Assembly (NCBI RefSeq): GCF_042242105.1
Contig: NC_092019.1
Location: forward strand, 18,149,328-18,213,327
Reading direction: 5' to 3'
DNA length: 64,000 bases
From: Pempheris klunzingeri
Lineage: Eukaryota > Chordata > Actinopteri > Acropomatiformes > Pempheridae
The translations under genes and the position numbers were made by a program. Shown piece by piece: positions 53,254 to 64,000 of this stretch. The notes below the pieces were generated by a model that saw nothing but the letters and a program-made list of their open reading frames with translations, was not told the origin of the DNA and did no database searches. How positions within the stretch are numbered: position 1 is the first letter of the stretch; each line of letters opens with the position of its first letter.

Positions 53254-56200
53254 ATGAAGAACTTAATTCAGTCCATCCTCATTCTCATCGCTGTGCTCAA
53301 GTCAACAACAGGTAAGATGCACTGATTGCTGATGATTAATTTATTTTCATTTGAGGACAGAACTGTTTGGTTTTGTGTGCTAACACATAACATCCCTCTC
53401 ATTCGTAGGGGCAGAGGAGGTGATATATGCTCAGGTGGGAGAGACGGTTACCCTTAAGGCTCCAGTGGACAATGATTTTCAAAGTTATTTGTACTGGTTG
53501 TATGGTAAAGACATTTCACTTGGCTGGCGCCATCCCCATGGTGCAAACAACATCAACGCAGGTGAACAATGTGTTGAGCTACTCACAGATTTAATATGTT
53601 TATACCATCAACAAACCAAACAGCTCTAAATTATAAAATTATTTACTATAATTTGCAAATAAAGGTACTTTTTTCATTTAATTCTTGCCTTGCAGATGGA
53701 CACTGGACTGGCCATTTGTCCATGTCCGACCACTCACTGACAATCAAAAACATCCAACAAGAACACTTTGTGACTGTTTTGTGTAAAATATTGAATACTC
53801 CAGCCCCAATCGCCACATATAGATTACTCAGAGTCAATGGTAAGAGCAAAAGGTGATCTGTTCATGTCTCATTCACCCTGATACATTTTCATTTAAAATG
53901 GCTATTATACAGGAGAACGGCATACAGATTTCCCACAGGTTATGTTGATAATAATATAATATACTGTATATATATAATAATAATAAAATCTATTTTCATT
54001 TTTTTCAACTTTTTTCATTTCTTGAGCTAAGAGCTGTAGGTTTAATGTATCAACCTTTTGGCCTTTCCAAGTCCAACGGGCAAACTCATAAAACATGATA
54101 TTAAAGCAAAAAACAAGGCTGTTTTCTTACTTACTAAAAGGTTGATTAAGTTCTTACCTGTATTTCTATTTGTTAAATTATGCGTACTTTGTGGAGATGT
54201 ACAATCAAATAAAAGTCAAAATACAGAATTATGTACAACATGTAGAAAGAAAATCCTATTTTTTGTTTGTATGTTTCCTATACCTGGCTCAATTTCTGTT
54301 CTAGTGACTATGAGCCCACACTCTCTTCTGCTGCCTGGAGACAGTCTGTCTCTGGCCTGCACTGTGGAGACTCATCAGCGGAAGCCGCAGATATACTGGC
54401 TAAATCCCCAGGGACAGAAAATGAATAACCGTGGACTGCTCACCGTTAGAGCCAGTGGTGAATACAATGGCCAGTGGACCTGTGTAGTGACAAATGATAA
54501 AAAAGAATACAAAGCCAAAATCTCTGTTACAGTTATGGGTGAGTAACTGTGTACACAGCATGTTTGCATTCATTTTACATTAGTATACTATAATTTATAT
54601 AATTACCATTATTTCTCTTTTCCTCTTTATTTAGACCTCTCCCCACCTTCACCACATCATCAGTATACATCTAAATCCTCACCTCTCACCATCCCCTGTT
54701 CCATTCCTGCTCGCATCTCCTGGGAACAAATCAAAGCTAAGGGCATCCAAGGAATTCACTGGGACTTCTTCCCTAAACCAGGCCTGAATCCTCAGAGGCT
54801 ATTCTCCCTGTCTCTGGAGGATCCACTGACCTGGAAGCCAGACCAACACAGAGGACTGACTCCTGTACAGGATCTAAAAGGACGAAATTTGTCTTTGACC
54901 AGAAATCGAGGGAAAGAAGAGGACAAAGGAGACTATGTGTGCACCCTGGAATTTAACAATGGTTTGGCCCTGAACAGAACCATACACGTAAAGGTGCTGC
55001 AAAGTAAGTCAAAACAAATTGCTTTGTACACGCCCGGCTCTGTGCTGCCCTCACATTTGTCAAATGAAATTGTGTTTGTTCGCAGTGCTCTCGTTTATCT
55101 TTTTGATGTCCACTTTCTTTGCTCACTCCTAATTGTAATTCATAACAAGGTGGAGACAACCACCCCTCCTGGTTGTGCTCTGTTATAATGTGCAAGTGTT
55201 TTCATCTCTCTGCTGCAAAGTTTACTTGGAAGTGTCCCTGGTGTGACATGTGTCTAATTCAGTAGCTAATACACTTGTCGAGCTCCACTTGCTTTAATAG
55301 AGTATAACAAGCTTTCCCTCTGTCAGAGGAGTGTGATAGCACAATGAATTTTAATTGGACTCTTTGTTCCGAGGATTTATGGTGTAAATCAAAGAATTCT
55401 TATTTTTATCTAAACTATTATTTAATCAGGAACATTGATAAGAAACCACAGATGTAATGGATTAATTTCAGGCAGCGGTACATCTAGCAAATCTGGATCC
55501 CCTGATTTGCCTTTGAACCTGCTAGTTTTACTAAGTCCCACTGGAGTCCAACTAAAGTTTTAGTGGTTTTCTCCCACTTTAGCCCCCTGGCAAAAATGGT
55601 GCTATAAGTGGATGTGTGTATATCTATAGCGGCTTGTGATTGGTTTGTTTAATTGTGTTCAAGCTGGCTGGATGAAATTTATACTGTTCTAAATTGGTTA
55701 GAAATTACTGATTGCTATGTATAGCTGTAGGTAACGAATAGCGTCGTTTAGTTGGTGTCAGTTTGAAGTTGAAAAAAGAGTCACATGAATGGTTGCCCAG
55801 ATGTAGATACTGGTATATTATGTGTCAATGACTGTACAAAACTTTGGGTTTTTGAATTTCAATTATTTAATTTATTTTATGATACCTGACATCCAATGCT
55901 TGTTCATCTGTTTGTACATCGTACTAAGATGCTTTTAACCAATCAGCCAGTAGGATCCTACATCACAAAACTAAATCAAATGAAAGGTATTGATGCCTTG
56001 ACAAAGTTACTTTAGGGCTGCAGATGATTTTACAGCGCACAGTTTTCCAAGCCTGTTGTATTAATATTGACAAATATTTTTATGTCTTTGTTCTTCCTTT
56101 GTGCCCCTCCTCTCTCTCTCTAGTCATCTCCACCCCGGGAAAAGAATTAATTTCCGGCCAGCAGGTCAATCTGACTTGCGGCATCGGCCATTCTCTGCCC

Positions 56201-57023
56201 TCTGACCTGCAACTGAAATGGATTCCACCTGAACAATCGTCCCTGTCGTCTCTGGGACCTGACCATCAACACACCCATCTCACCATCCCGGAAGTGGGGA
56301 TGGGAGATGGCGGAAAGTGGAGGTGTGAGCTGCGGCAGAACAACACACTGCTGACGTCGGCTGTGATAACGCTGAAGATCGGTGAGTGCAGGAAGTCAGA
56401 GGGGAGCAGGAAATATGACATGAGCATGACCTTGTGGCCACAGTCTTTTACAGCAGAAACCTGGTTTTACATGATGTCTTCTCTGTACTGTTTATCGTTT
56501 GGTGACTGTCTGTTTCTATTGTATACAGAAAAAGCCAAACTGAGTGTGTGGATGCTGGTGATCATATGTAGCGTCACAGTCATCATCATCCTTCTCATCC
56601 TTTTTTTCATCCTCTACCGACGCAGAAAGGTACAGTCAAACCATCCATATTCCTTTTATGTCACATCACAGTGGATTAGTGTTGTGGCATTAACATTCAT
56701 CTCATTCTGTTTCTCTCTCTCTCTGGCTGACATTAGCGGAAGTTGACACACCTCAGGCATCGACTCTGCCAATGCAAAAAGTATGTAACAACCATTTCCT
56801 GGGCTGCTGAAATGGCTCCAAGCACACATTCACACTCACCAGCACTGAACATTTGAATAATACTTTTAGCCTTGAGGTGTTTTTTGAAGATACAAACAAA
56901 AAAAAAACAAAATAAACATGTGAACCTTGCTCTTTGTAGCTCTACGTCTCTTTCCGCAACTCAAACGGAAACCTCTTGACTCTCTGTTTCAGCCCCAAGC
57001 CCAAAGGATTCTACAGAACATGA
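53254..57023 (+). CDS. cd4-1: T-cell surface glycoprotein CD4, four-Ig-domain form (CD4-1)
   Basis: Exons 53254-53311, 53409-53561, 53696-53839, 54305-54538, 54635-55003, 56124-56381, 56529-56629, 56737-56780 and 56993-57023 join in frame into 463 residues. Layout: signal peptide MKNLIQSILILIAVLK; D1 over two exons (about 20-118); D2 (LSLACTVE...WTCVVTN); D3 (LTIPCSI...DYVCTLEF); D4 (VNLTCGIG...WRCELRQ, to about 405); TM about 412-435 followed by YRRRK; tail with LCQCKN (C450, C452), the CxC Lck clasp. This is the classical MHC class II co-receptor of helper T cells. D1 carries only one of the two Ig cysteines: C100 is present but position 37 in VTLKAP is Ala where VTLxC is expected. LAG3 also has four Ig domains, but it lacks a CxC tail motif. 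All introns are GT-AG. Confidence 0.92.
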
Positions 57024-57533
57024 TATCTCGCACAAAGACATTTTCAAGAGGACGTCGCAAGCAATTGAATTTCTGTCCAGATAAGATGGATTTTATGTCA
57101 TATCTACTAAATAGTGATCCTCTGTTATGTGTGTTTGATAAGGATCTGAAAGTTCAGTCATTGTTGAAGTGTCAGGTAAAACTGAGTTATTAGAAAAATG
57201 TGTGATTAACAGTTGTACATATGGGAAACTTTGGACTGTTTTTATATTTGTATTGTTTCACAGAATTGATCAAGGAAACTCATGTTCCATCTAATTATCA
57301 TTTGAACATAATTGTTTAAGATTACTACCATTAATAACTGTTTGTATTATATTTTCATTTCATTCACATTTATTTTTTGTCATGCAATGTCATGTATTTT
57401 CATAGGACGCTCTATAATATTGCATTTATAGATACTAAATACACAATTTGGATGCTTTATTACTTAAATCAAAATAGGGCCTTCTTGTCAGAATGTAACT
57501 GTAAAAACATTGCCACTTAAGTTTTTGAATAAA
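57024..57533 (+). other. cd4-1: cd4-1 3' UTR with poly(A) signal
   Basis: AATAAA at 57528-57533 ends an AT-rich stretch without coding potential. Confidence 0.6.
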
Positions 57534-59329
57534 GTATCGATATCTTTCATACTGGTGGTCCTGCAGTGGTGTGGTGGGGCTCAGTGGAGCGGGATGACGT
57601 CCTTCTGACAGATTCGCCGATACAAAAAGGAACAGGGAACATCGTACCAGCTCAGAGTGTAGCTGTCCTCTCCATCAGCCCCACCAGGCATGTTGTTGTC
57701 TGGCTCTTTTGTCCTCACTTTCCAAAATCTAAACAGCGGGCAGACCGAAAAAAAAAAAAAATCAGTGAGGGATTGTGTGTTTGTGTGAATGAAGTTCTTA
57801 ACATAAGGGGACACACTACAGGTGACCAGTGTAAATATTTTAACTGACAGATACTACCATGATACTTCCCCATTTAATCACTTACATTAACTTCATTAAT
57901 TTTATTTTGTATTACAAATTTTCTGAAATTTTATATTTTAATATGCTTAGTAATAATTTGCATACATATGCAGAACAGAAACCTAAACAGTGGATAGAGC
58001 CGGGTTCAAAATGATTGTTTCATTTTGTAGACGTATTCAATTTTTTTTCAGTGGGAATTTTGGACTTTTTTTAAAATTAGGAAATACTGTCAGCAGCCAT
58101 TGAACCTTCATTGGCTTTGACTTTAATTCATTGGGATATTTGTACCCATTATTTTTGTTCATGACTGAAAATTACTTAAAGTACTTGCAGCATATTGTCT
58201 TATAATGAGAAGAGTCTTAATTTTAGTTGTTTCATACATAGAGGATCTACCACTAGTTCAAATATAGAAAAAACAAATACTTAATGCTTTGATGGCAAGA
58301 TGTCTGCCAGGCTTTACTCACTCAGTCAGTGCTGAGGAAGAAGCATCAGTCCCTTTCATGAAGCCAGCCGTCAGGACACCTGGTCCTGTTGATCACTGTG
58401 GGAGACTACATGTGTCACTGAAACAAGCAAACCCTGGTTAACTAAGAAAAAGTCAAGTTTACAGATGGTTTACAGAAAATTGCAGAACACTTGTGTGATT
58501 GTAGAATAACGTATACAAACAATTGATGATTTATCGTCCATCTGCTGGAAGAGGAAAATACAGCACCTGGGGCCAGGCAGTTGGATGGCAGGGTGGAGTA
58601 ATGCACCAACAGCTGTCGGCAGCATGCCGTCAAAAGGTCCCGTCTCAGCTTTACAAAAGCCAGCTCTCCCTCTGGACCGTCTGCAGCCTGACACGGGTCT
58701 TCAGAAATCAGCAGGCCGGTCAGAACATAAAGGATGGTATAGCCTCTGACTCCCTGAAGAGTCGGATAGCATGGAGTATAACCGTGCAGATACAGCATTA
58801 GGGTACGTACAACCAGACCCACACACATCACTTGTGCACACTGTATAAGGCGGTCTTACAGATCTTTTTGATGAGGTACATCATATTTGTCAGCTAGTTG
58901 AATATCACAAACTTTGCTTTCGTCTCTCTGCTCTCTGGGTGTTTTGTAGAGCAGTTTGTGTGCGAAAGAGCAGGGGACAGAAAGTACAGATTGCACAGAC
59001 CGACCAGACAGATTGGCATGTTCGTGATCATCAAAGCATGTAAACTCAGATGGTACAGTGTCTTGTAGCCAAACCATCAATGGTCTGCCATATTGGATTA
59101 AACGAACAAACATTTGATGATGGTGCTCTGGCGTGCAGGTCGGGCATTATTTACATGACCAAAGTTGCCTCCCTGTTTCCTGCTTCTTTTAAATAGGCAA
59201 AGATGGAGGCATAAAAATATGACTTAGCATTTATCACCATCTCGTGTGTGTGGGTTTGACTTAAGCCACTTTCAGGGACACACATCAGACTCAAGACCAT
59301 TTGAGTTGTGAGGGATTGTGCGAAAGCTG

Positions 59330-59480
59330 TGTCCCCAATTGGTAAAACATATTTGTGTGTCAATGGATAAGGTTAGAGTAGGTTAGAATATGGGTCATGT
59401 TTAGGCAAGTAGAGGTTAGGGTAGGTCTCCAGAACATGAGTGTCCCCAAAAGTGACCTAAGTAAACATGTGTGTGTTGAG
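59330..59480 (+). repeat. Common fish dispersed repeat containing GGTTAG units and GTCCCC ends
   Basis: The segment has TGTCCCCAATTGG, a middle with GGTTAGAGTAGG and GGTTAGGGTAGG, and a second GTGTCCCCAAAAG, then GTGTGTGTTG. I recall this arrangement from a widespread fish repeat associated with GT microsatellites. Confidence 0.5.
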
Positions 59481-60755
59481 AATTATTTGTATTCTCTTCG
59501 TTAGTGGAGCAGCTGCAAGAATATCACCTCTACACCACACATACACACACACACACACCAGATGCCCACTCTGTTGCTCCAACAGACTGTCAACATTTTT
59601 TTGGTATATGTCCCATTTATTATTTTTTTCTTGGCAGCTTCTGGCAGTCCATTGTCAGCTCCTCTACTTCACGAGCTTTTGTTATTCAAACAAAACTAAT
59701 TAAGTCAGAGGATGGGGTATTTAGTGTTTATCTCTGAGCCCATTGCAGTGACTACTAAGCTAAAATTTGTGGTTGCACATCACCACAAATTCTCATCAAC
59801 TGAATCTGTGTATTTTGTGCTTGATTCAGAGCTTGGCCCCCTCTTTCTTAACAACTCACACACAGGACGCACACAGCTCCCTGCTGCTGTCCCTGTCGCA
59901 GTACCAATTTTAGTTTTTTTTAATTAATGTCAGGAAATTTAAGGTACTGGCAGTTTTTTTTTTCTTTGCAAACTTTTTTCTCCCATACTGACCCATACGC
60001 CCATGTAAAGTGCTGTGTAATCTATCACACATCTGGTACATCCAGAATCACTGCTTTTCTCCAGAGCACAGGAGTGAAGAAGCTACAGAGACTACGCAAT
60101 AGAGGACAAGATGACAGTGAATCGCCAGAGCAACAACCAGAAATACACCAGACAGACCCAACGAACTGCAGAAAGAACTGTCCAGTTTGGATTAATTTAG
60201 GAGTCTCTTGTTCTCCAGAAAATAACTGAAATTCTTTGGGTGCAGGATGGTTTAACTACACAGGACTGCTCTGGACACACTTGTTACAGCAATGCAGCAG
60301 AATTGTAGGTGGAGGGACGTGCTTTGATAAATCAACCAGCAGGGACAAATTCAATTTCAAGGAGAAATATCACTGCTTGGGAAAGGAGATACCAAAGCCT
60401 GTAGGGACCAGAGGAGGTACAGTGCAGAGAGACAAAGTGAGATAGGGCATTAACAAGGGCGTCACAGCCATGGAGGAAAGAGAAACTACATCAGCCTGCA
60501 GGAGTTCACAGAGGCGACACCTGGAGGGAGCAGCGATAAACACATAAACCAAACACAGCAACGATATTTTGTGCATATATGTATCAAAAATACTGAGACA
60601 TTTCATGTATGAGAAAACAAGCGGTAGAATATATGTACGTTTAAGTTCAATTTTATATTCTTTTTTTTACATTTTCTTTCTTTGTAATGCAACCTCTGGT
60701 TTACTGCATTTCAGTGGTCGGACACTGAACGTTTTATTGTACTCCGCTATGTATA

Positions 60756-60882
60756 CAGTGGTGAAAGAAGTATTCAGATTCTTTACTTAGGTAAAAGTAG
60801 CAATACAGGACTTTTACTTGTATTTTTACAGTGTGGCATTGCTAGCTTTACCTACGTGAAGGATCTGATTACTTTGCCATGT
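60756..60882. mobile_element. Palindromic MITE-like element
   Basis: The left arm (about 60758-60808, with TATTCAGATTCTTTACTTAG and GTAAAAGTAGCAATAC) is the imperfect reverse complement of the right arm (about 60831-60882). The arms are around 50 bp with a spacer of about 22 bp. I recall the AAGTATTCAGATCCTTTACTTAAGTAAAAGTA family as a very common teleost MITE. No target-site duplication was evident. Confidence 0.75.
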
Positions 60883-62654
60883 CTAAATCGGTCTACATCC
60901 ACTTGTGAATTTGTATTTGTATGCATATATGTAATATTAATAGACACAAATCAAGTATCCACCTGATGCTACTTTCAGCAGATGTGCAGATGTATCTATT
61001 GGGAAAAGTAAATGTTATGAAGCAAAATTCCAGTCAAATAGTTCTGCTCTGCTGTCTCCTTTTCCTCATAGTCCAAAAAAACCCCCCACCAAAGTGGTGA
61101 ATTGACAGCCACCATGCTGTGGACTGTTTTGTGTCTAATCAGGCTCCCGGGGACTGAAGCGGGGCGTTGAGTGTTTGAGGAGTCAGACTGCTGTCCTGAT
61201 GGTTATTGGCTTTTTGGCCTCCATCTGCGCCACCGTTGTGCTCACAGTGCTCCGTAAACACTGTCTTACATCTTCCTGCGCTCCAGTCTAAGAATGCATA
61301 TCTGCCTGTCTGTCTCTCTGTCTGTAAGTCTCGCTCCATTCCTCACTCTTGCTGATTATTCCCTCTTTATTTCAGCTCACTGTGCTTTTGGACACCTATA
61401 ATTGGCAATAAAAAAGATAAAGGGCTCTCTCCAGTCCAGTGAGGGTCATGTAATAGAAAAAGCACAAAAGTCCATAATTGTGAAATATTTCTCCTGCAGG
61501 GCCAACTGTCTCTGGCAGCTCAGCCTGATAATGTGCTTGTGAGGACACACTCTCATTTAAAACAAACACCACTGGGGATGTACGTGCTTGATTTATTACC
61601 GTCACACACACACAGACACACACAGAAGCTATTGAGCACAATTTTAGTATCTGAAAATGATGACTTGCAACAAGAGAAGGAAATAAAAAAAGAGACATCT
61701 AACAATTTCTGTGCTAACTGGATTTGCAACATATTATAGGAAAATAGAATTAGTTCTACTTTATGAATATGGAATAGAGGCCTACATTATGTACTCTATC
61801 ACAATGAATTGGCCAGTATTCCTAGAGGTAAGATATTTCTTTTGAGGGTCAAGTAATCTCTTAATATAAATGCTTTCACTTTAATTAGGTAGACAGCTTT
61901 TTATTTGCTTTATAATGGTACATTAGCTGCACAGTAAACCACATGTGTTGTTCACTGCAGTGGTGTGTTGTGAAATCTAGGTAGCCTATTACTGACATTG
62001 AACCCGCACACCTGCACCTGTGTGTTTACATCAGAGGGCTTGGATTTGTTCGTTTTATCAAGAAGAACTAATATTCATCATTCTTGTCAAATGTGACGTA
62101 ATTCACTAACCACAGTGACACTCATGCTTACAGTTAATCAAGATAAAACACATTGAGTTGAATGAATTAGGGACAGTACGAGGTGTGACTTTCAGTTTCT
62201 TTGAACCTGACGAGTGGTAATACTTTATCATATGTATATACTTTAACTCATCCTGAGAAATTGTTTGTGTCTGGCTTTATGTTTTAATGATAATATATTT
62301 ATATCTATTGTCTTTCTTAGTAACTATCACATCAACCCCTCTTCTTAGACATCATCATTTCTTAACACATTAAGAAATATGTTTTAATAGGCAAAGGGTA
62401 AGCGACAACATAAACAGAGGACACACAAATGTGGAAAAATATCAGGCAATGAAACCAGAGGAAGTTCATGTTGTAAATGTTAATTCTTTACCGCCGCAAG
62501 GGAGCTCATATAAACTCAATTATACCAGCGACAGCAGCAATAAAATCTTAGATTCACAGACTGTGCAGAGGAGCATTGCGTATTTGAAGAGGGAGAAGTT
62601 GAAAATTACATTAGGTTTTAGTCACGCTAGTCACCCATCCATGCTGGGTGGCAA

Positions 62655-62740
62655 CATCAACATCTACTGGGTGGATTGTCATGAAATTTTTGTAAATACG
62701 TGCATGGTTCCCAGGGGATATATCATAAAAACTATAAGAC
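62655..62740 (+). repeat. Fragment of a common fish interspersed repeat
   Basis: The phrases TGGGTGGATTGTCATGAAATTTTTG and GTGCATGGTTCCCAGGGGAT resemble a fish repeat whose consensus, from memory, runs TGGATGGATTGCCATGAAATTT...CATGGTCCCCAGAGGATG. Confidence 0.5.

Positions 62741-62772
<32 letters not shown>
62741..62772 (+). repeat. (CTAT)n microsatellite
   Basis: Eight tetranucleotide units. Confidence 0.97.
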
Positions 62773-62811
62773 CAGCACAGCCATCTTATCATACTGCACT
62801 CCATGGAACAG

Positions 62812-62813
<2 letters not shown>

Positions 62814-62867
<54 letters not shown>
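62814..62867 (+). repeat. (TG)n followed by (GA)n microsatellite
   Basis: About 21 TG units, then about six GA units. Confidence 0.97.
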
Positions 62868-62995
62868 TTTGTGTAAGGCTGAACTCAACACAACTTATCA
62901 ACAAAATTCATAGACAGAAATGAACACTTATGCGGAGTCCTGCTGACTGGCACAGGTGTTCCTCATTCCCCTTAATTGGGTCGGAGAAAAAAAGA

Positions 62996-63032
62996 CGTGT
63001 GTGTGTGTGTGCGTGTGTGTGTGTGTGTGTGT
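62996..63032 (+). repeat. (GT)n microsatellite with one GC interruption
   Basis: About 18 GT units with a single GCGT break near 63011. Confidence 0.95.
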
Positions 63033-64000
63033 ATTTGTGTACAAAAAAGGGAAACTTAAAGACACCTTTTCAAGACGAGGTCACTTTATCCCATCTTTAC
63101 TTTTGCCAAAGGCATAGTTTAAGAAGTCAGGACTAAATTAAGGACACAGCAGACATTTTGATTTGTCATAGCAGGAGAAGCACAAGGTGTTATAACATTA
63201 GCGATGGCTCTGTTCTGTTCAAGTGTCCCACAGTAAGCCATGACGGCGTGACAGCAAGCTGGCACGAAGGTCAGCAGGACCCTGAAACTGAAGCAGCTAA
63301 ATAGAATCCGGCCATTGTTAATGTTATTATTTACACCTGTGCTTTTCCCTACTGTGACATGAAAAAGGCGTTTCCATGATCCAAATCCAACCTGTAAGTG
63401 CTCTGTAATCTGACGTCGAGAAGAGGTTTATTCTGACTAAACTGTTTTGGAAAATGAAGAGTCCTCCCTCCTATAAAAAACTAGTAAAGGTTATAAAAAA
63501 CTTGGTTTAGAGTTTAGATCAAAAATAGGTTTAGGTTGAGGATTTGGGGTTTGAGTCTAGGGAATGTCAATGACGTGTGTTTCCTTGTGTGTTTAATTTA
63601 AAACTTTAGATTTTTATGATAGTGAATAAACTGTGTAGGAAGAAGCTGCACCATCCAGAGCTAAGTAAACAGCTTGTTTTACCTGGCCTATACACAGGGA
63701 AATTAAAAATGGATCGAGAAACATGAAAAAAAACACAACAATGCCCAATCAAAATCTCAGATAAATTGGAGTTCAAGAATGTCATCAGTGAATCAAAGGC
63801 TTAGTCCAGCTGAGCCTGTTTTTCACATTTGTCAGAAATGTTCACGGTTGTTGTTTGTAGCTTACCCTATCAGCCCCCCTGTCCTCCTCTCTCCGTCTGT
63901 CACAGATATTGGGATCAGTGGGGCTCAGAGCCAGATAACCACCAGTAAGGTGGGGGGGACATAGAGAGGAATGTGCCACCATGGATAGCCACTCAGAGAC

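Larger units (their letters stand above)
57534..64000. other. Repeat-rich tail with no established gene
   Basis: I could not establish any gene here. The stretch holds several dispersed and simple repeats (listed separately). Two weak coding candidates are described as findings: a plus-strand open segment at 60065-60229 after a good acceptor, and a minus-strand frame at 58442-59113 with one internal stop. Confidence 0.5.

Noticed and set aside
62431-62856. Plus-strand open frame of 141 codons
   Set aside because: It runs through an interspersed repeat, a CTAT array and a TG array.
12959-63032. Tandem arrays considered as CRISPR or satellite arrays
   Set aside because: All are mono- to tetranucleotide microsatellites without spacers, in an animal genome.
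63898-63938. A possible 41-nt exon with acceptor CTGTCACAG and donor CCA|GTAAGG near the right edge
   Set aside because: Too short to assign, no partner exon visible, and the flanks are pyrimidine-rich by chance.

Overview
The window is a piece of a ray-finned (most likely percomorph) fish chromosome. The evidence is short introns with GT-AG borders, abundant CA/GT microsatellites, fish-type dispersed repeats, and proteins that read as teleost versions of a mammalian 12p13-type gene block. All gene calls come from reading exons and checking that every splice junction keeps frame; no database was searched.

Layout from left to right: the 3' half of pex5 (+, 86-2650, 5' part outside the window); cdca3 (+, 5596-7364); gnb3 (-, 9193-11983), convergent with cdca3; a 6.5 kb gene-free stretch with a SINE-like insertion; p3h3 (-, 18721-24203); usp5 (+, 24925-34420), head-to-head with p3h3 across about 720 bp; a two-Ig-domain CD4 relative, cd4-2 (+, 36854-39532); about 13 kb without a recognised gene; the four-Ig-domain cd4-1 (+, 53254-57023); and a repeat-rich tail to 64000 where no gene could be established. 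Reconstructed proteins: pex5 C-terminal 287 aa, cdca3 445 aa, gnb3 340 aa, p3h3 734 aa, usp5 848 aa (829 aa with an alternative donor), cd4-2 307 aa, cd4-1 463 aa.

The genes do not form one pathway. pex5 imports peroxisomal matrix proteins, cdca3 is a cell-cycle protein with a C-terminal KEN box, gnb3 is a G-protein beta subunit, p3h3 is an ER collagen prolyl 3-hydroxylase-family protein ending in RDEL, and usp5 recycles free ubiquitin chains. The two CD4 genes form a tandem T-helper co-receptor pair, each with a CxC Lck-clasp motif in the tail. The neighbourhood P3H3-GNB3-CDCA3-USP5-CD4 is shared with mammals, but USP5 and PEX5 sit in different places.

The most interesting points are: a GC-AG intron in cd4-2 with a nested GT donor 4 nt downstream that would swap the CxC-bearing tail for a different open frame; a second GC-AG intron in usp5 with the same AAG|GCAAGT border; an in-frame alternative donor in usp5 exon 15; a missing first Ig cysteine in D1 of cd4-1; a candidate distant promoter and first exon of cd4-1 with five RUNX-type motifs clustered in the putative first intron; and candidate minus-strand exons between the two CD4 genes that match nothing I recognise.
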